From Protaetiibacter sp. (GTDB lineage: Bacteria > Actinomycetota > Actinomycetes > Actinomycetales > Microbacteriaceae): a stretch of 64,000 nt of DNA. The stretch spans positions 1 through 64,000 of the forward strand of contig JASLGG010000051.1 of NCBI GenBank assembly GCA_030150265.1, given 5' to 3'. The first letter of the stretch is position 1. Each line of letters starts with the position of its first letter. Shown here in pieces: positions 31,933 through 41,585 of this stretch. Position numbers and translations under genes: made by a program. The notes under the pieces are model-generated. The model ran no database searches. It was not told the DNA's origin and saw only the letters and a list, made by a program, of their open reading frames with translations.

Positions 31933-32538
31933 CTAGCCCCGACGCGCCCGCAGCACCCCCGCGAGCAGCTCGAGCTGCGCCGGGTCCTCGAGGGCCGAGC
32001 CGACCGCGGCGACGCGCACGCCCGCATCCAGGTACTCGGCCACGTTGGAGGCGTCGAGGCCGCCGGTGGCGACGAACGCCACGTGGGGGAACGGCCCGCG
32101 GATATGCCGGAACCAGGACGCCCCGAGCCAGGTCGCGGGGAACGCCTTCAGCCAGTCGAGGCCGAGCGACACCGCGAGCTGCACCTCGCTCGGGGTGGCG
32201 ACGCCGGGGAGGATCGGCAGCCCGGCAGCCCGGGCGGACTCGACGACGCGCGCATCGAGGCCGGGCGAGACGAGATAGCGGGCACCGGCGTCGCGGGCGA
32301 TCGCGACCTGCTCCGGCGCGATGATGGTGCCCGCCCCCACGACGGCTCCCCGCTCGGCGCCGAGCCGCACGAGCTCGCGCAGCGCGCGCTCGTCCTCGGG
32401 GGTCTGCAGCGGCACCTCGACCGCCTCGACGCCGAGGTCCCACGCGGTCGTGGCGAGCCGCGTCGAGCGCTCGACGCCCATGCCGCGCAGGATCGCCATG
32501 AGCGGCGCCCCACGGAAGATGTCGTCGAACCCGCTCAT
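31933..32538 (-). CDS. eda: 2-dehydro-3-deoxyphosphogluconate (KDPG) aldolase
   Basis: 201 residues, class I aldolase splitting KDPG to pyruvate and glyceraldehyde 3-phosphate. The Schiff-base Lys lies in WLKAFPATW (about 133) and the Glu in VEAVEVPLQTPED; phosphate is held by the GAGTI and ATGGLDASN loops. ATG at 32538 overlaps the kinase stop by ATGA. With the KDG kinase it forms the lower part of a uronate/KDG pathway. Upper-pathway enzymes are not in the window. Confidence 0.92.
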   Translation of the reverse strand: MSGFDDIFRGAPLMAILRGMGVERSTRLATTAWDLGVEAVEVPLQTPEDERALRELVRLGAERGAVVGAGTIIAPEQVAIARDAGARYLVSPGLDARVVESARAAGLPILPGVATPSEVQLAVSLGLDWLKAFPATWLGASWFRHIRGPFPHVAFVATGGLDASNVAEYLDAGVRVAAVGSALEDPAQLELLAGVLRARRG

Positions 32539-33437
32539 GCGCTGTGCTCCTCGATCGTGTCGCTCGTGGTCTGCAGCACGAGCGCGGCGCGCTCGTGTCC
32601 CGCGCGCAGGCGGCTCTCGGCATCCGCTCCGTCGAGTCGAGCCGCGAGGTAGCCGCCCGCGAAGGCGTCGCCCGCCCCCACCGCCTCGAGAACCTCGACG
32701 GGCAGCGCGGGCGCGAAGTGCGCGCCGCCGGCGTCGAAGAGGGTCGCCCCGACGGCGCCGTCCTTCACCACGAGCTCCGCCGGATCGCCGAGCAGGTCGC
32801 GGATGTCGGCGGCGGTCGCCGTGCCCCACAGAACCTCCGCCTCATCGCGGCCCACGAACACCAGGTCGGCCCGGGCGGCGAGGGCGAGCAGGCGGGGCGC
32901 CGCGATCTCCCGGGGCCACAGGGCGGCGCGGTGGTTGACGTCGAAGCTCACGACGACCCGCGCGGCGTGCGCCCGCGCGATGAGCGCATCGAGGAACGCG
33001 GAGGCCGTGGCCGAGATCGCCGCCGTGATGCCCGACACGTGCAGCACGCGCACGCCGTCCAGCGCGACGGCCGCGGCATCCGGGGCGTCGAGCTGGGCCG
33101 CGGCGGAGCCCGCGCGGTAGTACCGCACGCCGTGACCGGGATCCTTCACATAGAGGCCGGTCGGATGCGCGGGGTCACGCTCGACGCGCGACACGTCGAC
33201 GCCCAGCGCGGCGAGCTGCCGCAGGATGCGGTCGCCGAGCGGGTCGGTGCCGAGCCGGCTGAACCAGGCGGCGGGATGCCCGAGCGCGGCGACGTGCACG
33301 GCCACGTTCGACTCGGCGCCCCCGGCGTCCATCCGGAACCCTCGGGCCTCGGCGAGACGCGAGCCGTCGAGCGGCGCGACCATCGCCATCGTCTCGCCGA
33401 CGGCGAGGAGCTCGGCGGGCCGGGCGGGCGGGGTCAC
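32535..33437 (-). CDS. kdgK: 2-keto-3-deoxygluconate kinase (PfkB family)
   Basis: 300 residues, ribokinase-like fold. N-terminal GETMAMV and DAGGAESNVAVHVAALGH, sugar-binding NHRAALW region, and the PfkB signature with anion hole GAGDAFAGGYLAA near 265, including the catalytic Asp. It makes KDPG from KDG and ATP, feeding the overlapping aldolase gene. GTG at 33437 has no well-placed ribosome-binding site but a -10-like CATACT (33444-33449) six bases upstream, so it may be leaderless. KDG kinase is chosen over other PfkB sugars because of the aldolase partner. Confidence 0.85.
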   Translation of the reverse strand: MTPPARPAELLAVGETMAMVAPLDGSRLAEARGFRMDAGGAESNVAVHVAALGHPAAWFSRLGTDPLGDRILRQLAALGVDVSRVERDPAHPTGLYVKDPGHGVRYYRAGSAAAQLDAPDAAAVALDGVRVLHVSGITAAISATASAFLDALIARAHAARVVVSFDVNHRAALWPREIAAPRLLALAARADLVFVGRDEAEVLWGTATAADIRDLLGDPAELVVKDGAVGATLFDAGGAHFAPALPVEVLEAVGAGDAFAGGYLAARLDGADAESRLRAGHERAALVLQTTSDTIEEHSA

Positions 33438-33443
33438 CCCTCG

Positions 33444-33449
33444 AGTATG
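33444..33449 (-). promoter_or_regulatory. -10 box for kdgK-eda (leaderless candidate)
   Basis: Minus-strand CATACT, six bases before the GTG start. Confidence 0.4.
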
Positions 33450-33472
33450 CCCGTGCCGCGCCCGTCGAGCCG

Positions 33473-33928
33473 TCAGCCCTCCGGCGTCTCGCCCCGCGCG
33501 AGCGCCTGCAGCAGCGCGGTGAGCCGCCCGATCGCCTCGAGCGGCCAGTCCGCGAGCACCTCGGTCAGCCTGCCCTCGTAGGGCATGCGCGCCCTCTCGA
33601 GCCGGCGCAGGCCCTCGGCGCTGACGGCGATGAGCTTGATGCGCCCGTCGTCCGGATCGGGGGTGCGCTCGACGAGGCCGAGATCCTCGAGCTCCGAGAC
33701 GGCGCGGCTCACCTGCCCCTTGTCGGCGGTCATCCGCTCGGCGATGCCGGATGCCGTGATCGAGCCCGCGCGCTGGATCATCGAGAGCACCTTGAAGGTG
33801 CCGGGGAGCATCCCCGGGCTCACCGACTCCGCGGCCTGCACATAGAACCGCCGGAACTCGCCCATGAGCTCGCCGAACGCGCCCTCCAGGCCGCGCACGG
33901 CCTGCTGGCGGGCGTCGTCGTCGACCAC
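33473..33928 (-). CDS. MarR-family regulator of the adjacent exporter
   Basis: 151 residues, MarR winged helix: dimerisation helices at both ends, FKVLSMIQRAGSITASGIAERMTADKGQVSRAVSELEDLGLVERTPDPDDGR covering the recognition helix and wing. GTG at 33928 has GGAGG seven bases upstream and lies ten bases after the exporter stop, so the two form one transcript. Three GTTGA-N6-TCAAC sites upstream of the exporter are its likely operators, giving derepression by a small molecule. Confidence 0.9.
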   Translation of the reverse strand: MVDDDARQQAVRGLEGAFGELMGEFRRFYVQAAESVSPGMLPGTFKVLSMIQRAGSITASGIAERMTADKGQVSRAVSELEDLGLVERTPDPDDGRIKLIAVSAEGLRRLERARMPYEGRLTEVLADWPLEAIGRLTALLQALARGETPEG

Positions 33929-33938
33929 GGCGCGCCTC

Positions 33939-35636
33939 CTACTTCCCGGACCGACCGCGGTCGCCCGCGTCGCCCTCGACCACGGCGATGCTGCCCGTCG
34001 CGGTGAGCGCCTCCATGCCCTCCGGCACCGAGACGGTGGCGAGGTCGGCCTCGGAGGCCCGGATGCGCTCGCTCGTGGTCATGCGGGTGAGCGGCTTGTT
34101 CGGCAGGAAGAGGATCGCGATGAGGCTCAGCACCGCGAAGGGCACGGCGATGAGGAAGGAGTGCGAGATGCCGGTGGCGTAGATGTCCTCGATCACGATG
34201 CGCAGGGCGTGCGGCATGTCCGAGACCTTCGGCAGCGAGCCGGACTGCAGCTGCTCGGCCCACTTGGGTGCGTCGGCGCCGAGGCTCGCGATCGCGGCGG
34301 CGATGTCGTCCTTGCGCTCCACCACCAGCTCGGTCACGCGGGCGGCGAGCGCCGCACCCATGACCGACACGCCGATCGTGCCGCCGAGGCTGCGGAAGAA
34401 GGTGACCCCGGAGCTCGCGACGCCGATCTTCGCCGGCTCGGTCGTGTTCTGCACGACGAGCACGAGGTTCTGCATCGTCATGCCGACGCCCGCGCCGAGC
34501 AGCACCATGTAGAGCGACACGAGGGTGAAGTCGGTGTCGTAGTGGATGGTCGACAGCAGGTACGAGCCGGCGGTCAGCAGCACGGCGCCCGCGATCACGT
34601 ACGGCTTCCAGGTGCCGAAGCGGGTGATGAGCGCGCCGACGCCGACCGAGGAGATGAGCAGGCCCGCGATCATCGGGATGGTCATGAGCCCCGCCTCGGT
34701 CGGGGTCGCCCCGCGGGAGAGCTGCATGTACTGGCTGAGGAACACGGAGGCGCCGAACATCGCGAGACCGGTCGCGATCGAGGCGATGACCGAGAGCGTG
34801 AAGGTGGCGTTCTTGAACATCGAGAGCGGGATGAGCGGCTCCTTCGAGCGCAGCTCCACGATCACGAACAGCACGGCCGCGAGGATCGCGCCGCCCACCA
34901 TGAGCACGGTGGTGAGGCTCCACCAGTCGAAGGAGTCGCCGGCGAGCGACACCCAGATCAGCAGCAGGGAGACCGACACCGAGAGCAGCACGATGCCGAG
35001 GTAGTCGATGGTCACCTTGCGCCGCTCGCGGCCCGGCAGGTGCAGCGTGGACTGCACGATCACGAGCGCGAGGATCGCGACGGGCAGGGCGACGTAGAAG
35101 TTCCAGCGCCAGCCCCATCCGTCGGTGATGACCCCGCCGAGGAGCGGGCCGCCGACGGTCGAGACGGCCATCACGGCGCCGAAGAGGCCCATGTAGCGAC
35201 CGCGCTCGCGGGGGCTGATGATGTCGGCCATGATCACCTGGCTGAGCGCCGCAAGACCACCCGCGCCGATGCCCTGCACCGCACGGAAGGCGATGAGCAT
35301 CTCGGGGTTCTGCGAGAAGCCGGCCGCCGCGGTGGCGAGGATGAAGATCACGATCGAGAGCTGGAACAGCAGCTTGCGGTTGAACAGGTCGGCGAGCTTG
35401 CCCCAGATGGGCGTGGAGATCGCGGTCGTGAGGAGGGTCGCGGTGACGACCCAGGTGAACGCCGTCTGGTCGCCCTGGAGGTCGTGGATGATGACCGGCA
35501 GCGAGCTCGACACGACGGTCGAGGCGAGCATCGACACGAACATGCCGAGGATGAGGCCGGAGAGGGCCTCGAGCACACGGCGGTGCTGCTTCGGGTCGGC
35601 GGGGGCGTCGGGCGACGCGGGGACGGACGTGGACAT
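33939..35636 (-). CDS. DHA2-family (14-TM) drug efflux MFS transporter
   Basis: 565 residues with about 14 hydrophobic segments, as in EmrB/QacA/LfrA. Motif A-like WGKLADLFNRKLLFQ follows segment 2, AFRAVQGIGAGGL matches motif in segment 4, and GPLLGGVITDGWGWRWNFYVALP is the antiporter motif C region. A ~60-residue extracellular loop containing VERKDDIAAAIASLGADAPKW precedes the last segment. Exports toxic organic compounds by proton antiport. It lies downstream of three tandem MarR-type operators and is followed by the MarR gene. The substrate is unknown. Confidence 0.9.
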   Translation of the reverse strand: MSTSVPASPDAPADPKQHRRVLEALSGLILGMFVSMLASTVVSSSLPVIIHDLQGDQTAFTWVVTATLLTTAISTPIWGKLADLFNRKLLFQLSIVIFILATAAAGFSQNPEMLIAFRAVQGIGAGGLAALSQVIMADIISPRERGRYMGLFGAVMAVSTVGGPLLGGVITDGWGWRWNFYVALPVAILALVIVQSTLHLPGRERRKVTIDYLGIVLLSVSVSLLLIWVSLAGDSFDWWSLTTVLMVGGAILAAVLFVIVELRSKEPLIPLSMFKNATFTLSVIASIATGLAMFGASVFLSQYMQLSRGATPTEAGLMTIPMIAGLLISSVGVGALITRFGTWKPYVIAGAVLLTAGSYLLSTIHYDTDFTLVSLYMVLLGAGVGMTMQNLVLVVQNTTEPAKIGVASSGVTFFRSLGGTIGVSVMGAALAARVTELVVERKDDIAAAIASLGADAPKWAEQLQSGSLPKVSDMPHALRIVIEDIYATGISHSFLIAVPFAVLSLIAILFLPNKPLTRMTTSERIRASEADLATVSVPEGMEALTATGSIAVVEGDAGDRGRSGK

Positions 35637-35689
35637 GCGGACCCTTCGGGGTGGTGATGGGGGGGTGGCGCGACGACGGCGGCGCGGTG

Positions 35690-35750
35690 GTTGAGAGAAC
35701 TCAACCGTTGAGAGAGGTCAACCATACGCCGATCGTTGATTCGCGTCAAC
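35690..35750. promoter_or_regulatory. Three tandem MarR-type operators GTTGA-N6-TCAAC
   Basis: Copies at 35690-35705, 35707-35722 and 35735-35750; the first extends to GGTTGAG-N4-CTCAACC (35689-35706), perfectly symmetrical. They lie between the two divergent MFS genes, in front of the exporter-marR operon. Likely bound by the MarR protein encoded in that operon. Confidence 0.8.
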
Positions 35751-35793
35751 CATTGAGCCGGTGGGCTTCGAGAGGGGTCGATGCCGGAGTCGA

Positions 35794-35799
35794 TAGGGT
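35794..35799 (+). promoter_or_regulatory. -10 box TAGGGT of the divergent MFS gene (leaderless candidate)
   Basis: TAGGGT ends six bases before the GTG at 35806. Confidence 0.55.
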
Positions 35800-35805
35800 G
35801 CACGG

Positions 35806-37005
35806 GTGACCCGCAGCGAGCCGACCGCGAGCGGTCCGGTCGCGCCGCTCTACCTCGCGGGGTTCACGACAGCGTTCGGCGCCCACGGCGTCGCCACCGT
35901 GCTCGGCGCCGAGTCCGACGACCTCGGGATGTCGCTGCTCGGCCTGGGCGTCGTGCTCGCGCTGTACGACGTGTCGGAGGTCGTGCTCAAGCCCCTGTTC
36001 GGCGCGCTCAGCGACCGCATCGGGATCAAGCCGGTCGTCGTGGGCGGGCTCCTCGCCTTCGCCGCCGCGTCCCTCATCGCGCTCGTGCAGCCGACGCCGC
36101 TCGTGTTCGGGATCGCCCGGCTCGCGCAGGGCGCTGCCGCATCCGCGTTCTCCCCCGCATCCTCGGCCGCCGTCGCGCGGCTCGCGGGGTCGGAGCGCCT
36201 CGGCCGGTACTTCGGCCGCTACGGCGCCTGGAAGAGCCTCGGCTACGTCGCCGGGCCTCTCATCGGAGCGGGGATCGTCGCGATCTCGAACGTGCAGACG
36301 CTCTTCGTCGCGCTCGCCGGCCTCGGGGTGCTCGCCGCAGCCTGGGCCGCGATCGCCGTGCGCCCGCTGCCGGTGCTGCCGCGCCCCCGGTACACCCTCG
36401 CGGACCTCGTGCGGCAGACCACCGAGCGCGGCTTCCTGCTCCCGACCCTCCTGCTCGCCACCGCCACCGCGGTGCTCGGCGTCGCCGTGGGTTTCCTCCC
36501 GCTCCTCGCCACGCGCCTCGGCCTCGGAACCCTCGCGGGGGCGGGGGCGGTCGCGCTGCTCGCCCTCACGTCCGCCGCGATGCAGCCGTTCGTCGGCCGG
36601 CTCCGCGACCGCGGGCGCATCACGACCCCGGCGGGAGCCGCCCTCGGTCTCACGCTCGCCGCGGCGTCGATCGTCCTCGTCGCCTGGATGCCGCACGCGG
36701 CGACGCTCGCCACGGCCGCCCTCGCGATCGGCGCGATGACCGGCACCGTCACACCGCTCGCCTTCGCGCACCTCGCATCCGCCACACCGCCGGAGCGGAT
36801 GGGGCGCACGATGGGCAACGCGGAGCTGGGCCGCGAGCTCGGCGACGCCGGCGGCCCGCTGCTCGTGGGCGCGGTCGCCGCCGCGGCGACCCTCCCCCTC
36901 GGGCTCACGGTGCTCGCGGCGATCTGCGGGGCCGTCGGGGTGGTGGCACCGCTGGGGCTGCGCGGCGCGACCTCGCCGCCCTCGGCAGCCGGGCCCGCCG
37001 CATGA
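35806..37005 (+). CDS. MFS transporter (12-TM type)
   Basis: 399 residues with about 12 hydrophobic segments; motif A is clear after segment 2 (GALSDRIGIKPVVVGG). YFGRYGAWKSLGYVAGPLIGAG and the later PERMGRTMGNAELGRELGDAGGPL are typical of small drug or metabolite exporters. GTG at 35806 stands six bases after TAGGGT, so it is probably leaderless. Divergent from the MarR-controlled exporter with the operators between, so it might share that control, though the sites are 44 bases or more from its -10 box. Substrate unknown. Confidence 0.82.
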   Translation: MTRSEPTASGPVAPLYLAGFTTAFGAHGVATVLGAESDDLGMSLLGLGVVLALYDVSEVVLKPLFGALSDRIGIKPVVVGGLLAFAAASLIALVQPTPLVFGIARLAQGAAASAFSPASSAAVARLAGSERLGRYFGRYGAWKSLGYVAGPLIGAGIVAISNVQTLFVALAGLGVLAAAWAAIAVRPLPVLPRPRYTLADLVRQTTERGFLLPTLLLATATAVLGVAVGFLPLLATRLGLGTLAGAGAVALLALTSAAMQPFVGRLRDRGRITTPAGAALGLTLAAASIVLVAWMPHAATLATAALAIGAMTGTVTPLAFAHLASATPPERMGRTMGNAELGRELGDAGGPLLVGAVAAAATLPLGLTVLAAICGAVGVVAPLGLRGATSPPSAAGPAA

Positions 37006-37050
37006 GCGCGGCTGAGCGACGAGACACGCGACGCGCCTCCCCGCCGGGGG

Positions 37051-40000
37051 TCAGCGGTGCGATGCCCGGCGGCGGAGCAGGAGGAGGACGCCGCCCGCGA
37101 GCACGGCCAGCAGTGCGGCGCCGGCCAGGCCCCGCGTGTCGTCGGTGCCGGTCGCGCCGAGCGGGTCGCCGAAGGTGTTGACGGCGCGGATGACGAGGCG
37201 CTGCGGCTCCACGAGCCCACCCGGCGTCACGACGGCGCCGGATGCGTAGTCGGCATGGTCGATCTGCACGCGGTCGGCGCCGCCCGTCTCGACCTCGCTC
37301 GCGAAGCAGCGGGCACCGACGGGGAGCAGCACCGGGTCGCCCCCGGCATCCAGGACCGGGGCCGGGGACCCCGCGGTGACGGTCGTGCGGCCGGCGTAGA
37401 GGGTGGTCGTGGCACCCAGCGGGTCGCGTGACTCGCAGGTGACCTCCACGACGAACGCGTCGTGCTCGTGACCGGCGGCGAGGGTTCCGGTGACCGTCTT
37501 CTCGATCAGCACGGTGCCCGCCGAGAAGCGGTTCTCGACCTCCGCCGTGACGGGGGTCTCCGTCGTGCCCTCGACGATGTGCACGGTCACCGGCGCGGGG
37601 GCCGCATCCGCTCCCCCGTCGTCGACCTCGGTCACGGTGCAGGCCGCACCCACCGGCAGGGGACCGACCGGCGCCGAAACCGCGGGGCCCGCGGCATCCC
37701 CCCTCACGGTCACGCGCTCCCCGACGAGCACCTGCTGACCCGCGAGCACGCAGTCGACCCGGAAGACGAAGTCGACCTGGCCGAACGGGGCCGCGCCGAT
37801 GCCCGCGATCGTCTTCGACACCGTGAGGTAACCGGCGTCGAAGGTGTTCGTCGCCGTCACGACGACCGGCGTGGACGAACCGATCGTGGCGGTCTGCGGC
37901 GGCGCCGGCGTGCTCGCCCCCGCGGCATCCGTCTCGGTCACGGTGCACTCCGACCCGACGGGCACCGTGACCGGGGCGCTCGTGCTGCCGCCCGCCACCG
38001 TGAAGGTCGCGTCGGCGACGGTCTGCCCGCCGGCGGTGCACACCACGTGGAACTCGAAGGTGCTCGGGGCCGATGCCGCGGCGTCGCCGTCGACGAGCTT
38101 GCGCACCGCGATCGATCCGGGCGGCACCTCGACGGTCACGCAGGTGGCGTCGGGGTCGTCCTCGCACGGCGGGGTCACGATGATGGTGCCGGGACCGGTG
38201 AACACGTTCCGGAGGTCGCCGACGACGCCGTCGTCGATCACGGCGGTCACCGTCCAGCTCGACTCGGTGCGGGGAGGCACCGGGTAGTGGTCCCAGACGA
38301 TCGCGTGCGTGCCCGAGTCGTAGTCGAGGAGCGGCGGATCGAGGGCCGGCGTGATCGAGGTGAAGGTCAGCCCCACCGGCAGCACGTCGCGCGCGTCGAC
38401 GTCGACCGCGACGGCCGAGGGGTTGGCGATCGACAGCACATAGCGCACCTCGTCGCCCGGCTTCAGGTCGGAGGCGTCGAAGCCGGGGGCGAGCTGCTTG
38501 CTCAGCATGGGCAGCGCCTCCGCGGTGATGCCCACCTTGGGCGGTGCGCTCGGCTGCATCCAGCTCGAGTCGGGCAGCTGCGCGTTCGCGGCGATCGAGT
38601 TCCAGGCGACGTCGCCGCGCGCGATGCCCGCGGGGACCGTCATCCGGATCGCGAAGCCGTAGCCCTCGCCGAAGGCGTACGGCCCGGCACCGACCGCCTT
38701 GAGCGCGGTCACGGTCGCGAGGTCGGCGGGCGGGGTCGTCGACCAGTCGTCGACGCATCCGGGGTTCGCGACGTCGGGGAAGACCTCGTCACGGCACGGG
38801 TTCCCGGAGGTCGAGTAGAAGACGGTCACCCCGGCCGGCACCTCGGTCACCGCCACGAGCACGGCGTCGAAGTCGCTGCCGCGCGGCACGCCCGCCGAGC
38901 TGCCGCCGACGCCCACGTCGCCGACCGCCGGCAGGATGTCGTAGGTGACGGCGTCGTGCAGGCTCGTCGCGCCGGTGTTCGACCAGCCGACCCGGAACAC
39001 CGCGACCCCGCCGTCCGTGCCGACGGTGCCGATGCCCGGGTACGACTGCGGGGCGGCGTCGTCCTCGCCCTGCACCGTCTTGGTCGAGATGAAGCTCGCC
39101 GAGCCGGGGGCGGGCACGATCCGCAACGCGTCCGCGTCGAAGCAGTGGCGGTCGTCGAGCCGGCCGTTGCCGTTGTAGTCGATGTCCTCCACCGTCTCCT
39201 GGGTGTGGGAGACGTCCTGCTGGCACTGCGCCGAGAGATCCGGGCTCGTGTAGTAGACCTGTGCGCGGTTGTCGTAGACGGCGGGCACGTCGGCGGGCAC
39301 CTGCACGCCGAAGTCCATCGCCTGCGTCACGAGACCGATGCTCCCCGGATGCGCGCCGATCGTCGACGCGAGCCAGGTGACGCGGATGAGCTGCCGCCCG
39401 CTGTTGAGGTAGTTGTCGATCACCTCGATCGAGTCGGCGGGGAACAGGTACTGCGTCTGCGCGCCGTCGAGGGTGACGAGGGCGTCCGCGGTGATCGTGG
39501 CGGGCTGCGAGGTGAGGGTCATCCCTGCGGGCAGGAGGTCGGCGACGACGAGGTCCTCCGTCGCGGCGGTGGGGCTGCCGAAGCGGGCGCTGAGGCGCAG
39601 CGTCGCGTTGCCGCCCGACTGCCCGACGAAGTTCTTGTCGATGCCGGTCTGCGGCTCGTTGATGACGTAGATCTCCGCGGACTGCTCGGCCGTGCCGATG
39701 ACGTCGCCCTGCCAGCTGACGGTCGCGTGCCCGGTGTTCTGGACGACGTCGAGGCTGTCGACCGCGGCCGCGACGTGGCCGAAGATCGCCCAGCGCACGA
39801 TCTGGCCCGACAGCCCGGGATCGCCGGGGAAGACGAGCTCCGCCACCGGTGAGGCGAGCCCCGACGGCACGCGGTAGCTCGAGGCGTTGCGACCGTCGAG
39901 GCCGACGTGCGTGAGGTCCACGACACTGCCGTCGGCGAGGCGCGCCTGCGGGCGGTACGCCGCCGCGTCGAAGGGGTCGATGCCGGCGCTCGACGACCAT

Positions 40001-41274
40001 ACCGACACGATCGTCGGGATGAAGGCGGGCGTCTGGCAGAGATCGCCCGGCGCATTCGAGCGGTGGTAGACCCCCGAGGGATCGAGGCAGGGCACGGGAT
40101 CGACGACGCCGATCTGCGCGCCGGAGCCCTGCGCGACACCGCTGTCGTACTGCATCTTGTAGCCGGACTGCAGCATCCCGCTGTCCTGGTTCGGCAGGTA
40201 GCGGGCGAGCACGTCGGCGTCCTGCGTCGCGAAGTCGGGGCCCCAGGCCCCGGGATAGGTCGTGTGGGAGTTGGCCTCGGTCTGCGTCTCGTCGGAGCCG
40301 GCATCGCGCAGCTGGGCGAAGGAGTCCTTGCGGAAGGAGCCGATGCCCGGGGCGGTGTCGTGGAGCACGGTGACGATCGCGTCGTTGGTCTTCTCGGGGA
40401 TGTCCTGCCCGTCGGTGGTCGTCGCGGTGACGCCCGCCACGTTCCGGAGCTGATCGACGCCGTCGAGCGGGTCATCGAGGTGGGCCACCACGTGGATCGT
40501 CGCCGTGCCGGAGGCGCCGGGCGTCGTGCAGCTCGGCGGGAGCGGGCTGAGGTTCCAGCTGAGCGGTGCGGCCGAGGGGTCGACCGGCGCGGGCACGGCG
40601 CTGTCGAACACGAGACCCGCGGGCAGGGTGTCGGTGACGGTCATCGACGCGGCCAGGATGTTGCCCGCGCTCGTCTGGGTGCACTGCACCGTGATGTCGT
40701 ACTCGACGGTGTCACCCGGATGCCGGAAGCCGCTGCCGACGACCGTCTTCGAGATCTGCGGGGTGAGCGTCGCGGTCGCGGTGTTCGTCGCCGTCGTCGG
40801 GCTCGTGGCGTCGGGGATCCCCGCGCCGGAGATCACGGGCGTCATCTCCCAGGTGGTGCCGTTCGGCGTGATGTGGTTGGGCGGCGTGACCACGAGCGGG
40901 AACGAGCCCGAGGACCCCGCGGCGAGCTCGCCGAGCTCGATCACGAGCTCCCCGCCGACGACCGACCAGCCCTGCACGGGCGTGGGCGCCGGGAACCCGA
41001 TCATCGCGGCGATCTCCGCGTCGGTGAACGGGACGGCGGCGAGGCCGGCGAGCGGGACCCGGATCGTCACGTCCTCGCAGGGCGTGACGTCGCCGGCGAG
41101 CGCCGAGCATCCGAAGCCGATCGTCGAGACGAAGTCGCTGCCGGATGGCCGCGTCTGGGTCGCGGGGCCGATCGTGACGGTCGCGCCGTCCGCCGCGAGC
41201 GCAGGCGCGACCGGGATGGCGATCGCCGCGACCACGAGGCCGGCGGCGATGATGCAGCCCAGTGCTCGACGCAT
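37051..41274 (-). CDS. Secreted wall-anchored protein with DUF11-like and DUF5979 repeats
   Basis: 1,407 residues. Signal peptide 1-28 (ALA-ADG). The body contains DUF11-like beta modules (for example PQISKTVVGSGFRHPGDTVEYDITVQC and MLSKQLAPGFDASDLKPGDEVRYVLSI). Residues from about 1040 hold three DUF5979-type repeats, each with a K-x-V-x-G opening and VGxxCTVTE-like Cys strand. The C-terminus has LGATG (1372-1376), a hydrophobic helix and RRRASHR: a sortase signal, slightly off the LAxTG consensus. ATG at 41274 follows GGGGG. Surface adhesion or envelope role inferred. It is related in style to the giant protein at 121-7836, though the genes are 29 kb apart. Confidence 0.85.
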   Translation of the reverse strand: MRRALGCIIAAGLVVAAIAIPVAPALAADGATVTIGPATQTRPSGSDFVSTIGFGCSALAGDVTPCEDVTIRVPLAGLAAVPFTDAEIAAMIGFPAPTPVQGWSVVGGELVIELGELAAGSSGSFPLVVTPPNHITPNGTTWEMTPVISGAGIPDATSPTTATNTATATLTPQISKTVVGSGFRHPGDTVEYDITVQCTQTSAGNILAASMTVTDTLPAGLVFDSAVPAPVDPSAAPLSWNLSPLPPSCTTPGASGTATIHVVAHLDDPLDGVDQLRNVAGVTATTTDGQDIPEKTNDAIVTVLHDTAPGIGSFRKDSFAQLRDAGSDETQTEANSHTTYPGAWGPDFATQDADVLARYLPNQDSGMLQSGYKMQYDSGVAQGSGAQIGVVDPVPCLDPSGVYHRSNAPGDLCQTPAFIPTIVSVWSSSAGIDPFDAAAYRPQARLADGSVVDLTHVGLDGRNASSYRVPSGLASPVAELVFPGDPGLSGQIVRWAIFGHVAAAVDSLDVVQNTGHATVSWQGDVIGTAEQSAEIYVINEPQTGIDKNFVGQSGGNATLRLSARFGSPTAATEDLVVADLLPAGMTLTSQPATITADALVTLDGAQTQYLFPADSIEVIDNYLNSGRQLIRVTWLASTIGAHPGSIGLVTQAMDFGVQVPADVPAVYDNRAQVYYTSPDLSAQCQQDVSHTQETVEDIDYNGNGRLDDRHCFDADALRIVPAPGSASFISTKTVQGEDDAAPQSYPGIGTVGTDGGVAVFRVGWSNTGATSLHDAVTYDILPAVGDVGVGGSSAGVPRGSDFDAVLVAVTEVPAGVTVFYSTSGNPCRDEVFPDVANPGCVDDWSTTPPADLATVTALKAVGAGPYAFGEGYGFAIRMTVPAGIARGDVAWNSIAANAQLPDSSWMQPSAPPKVGITAEALPMLSKQLAPGFDASDLKPGDEVRYVLSIANPSAVAVDVDARDVLPVGLTFTSITPALDPPLLDYDSGTHAIVWDHYPVPPRTESSWTVTAVIDDGVVGDLRNVFTGPGTIIVTPPCEDDPDATCVTVEVPPGSIAVRKLVDGDAAASAPSTFEFHVVCTAGGQTVADATFTVAGGSTSAPVTVPVGSECTVTETDAAGASTPAPPQTATIGSSTPVVVTATNTFDAGYLTVSKTIAGIGAAPFGQVDFVFRVDCVLAGQQVLVGERVTVRGDAAGPAVSAPVGPLPVGAACTVTEVDDGGADAAPAPVTVHIVEGTTETPVTAEVENRFSAGTVLIEKTVTGTLAAGHEHDAFVVEVTCESRDPLGATTTLYAGRTTVTAGSPAPVLDAGGDPVLLPVGARCFASEVETGGADRVQIDHADYASGAVVTPGGLVEPQRLVIRAVNTFGDPLGATGTDDTRGLAGAALLAVLAGGVLLLLRRRASHR

Positions 41275-41445
41275 GAGGACCCCCCTCGGCTCGAGGCCTC
41301 GGAAACCCGACCTTCCCTTCGATTATGTCCCGATGAGGGCCGAGATGGGAGGGTCGTGTGCCCCGAAAGGGGGCCATCGGCGTAGAACGTGCCGCTGACC
41401 GGGAGAAACCGCGGAAGCGGAGGAGGCCCGAGGGCTACTGAGATG

Positions 41446-41534
41446 CGGAGACGGAGGGATTTGAACCCTCGGTCCCCCGGAGGGGACTCCACCTTAGCAG
41501 GGTGGTGCACTCGACCGGACTATGCGACGTCTCC
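41446..41534 (-). tRNA. tRNA-Ser (GCT)
   Basis: 89-nt class II tRNA. Acceptor GGAGACG/CGTCTCC with discriminator G, anticodon stem CCACC-CTGCTAA-GGTGG giving GCT, long variable arm and T-arm GGTTCAAATCC. A -10-like TATGAT lies at 41550-41555. It precedes the LCP gene region and lies about 1.4 kb from a second tRNA-Ser. Confidence 0.97.
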
Positions 41535-41585
41535 CGGTACTGCCTGCCCATCATACCCACAGGCGGAGGGGCTCCCGTGACGGGC

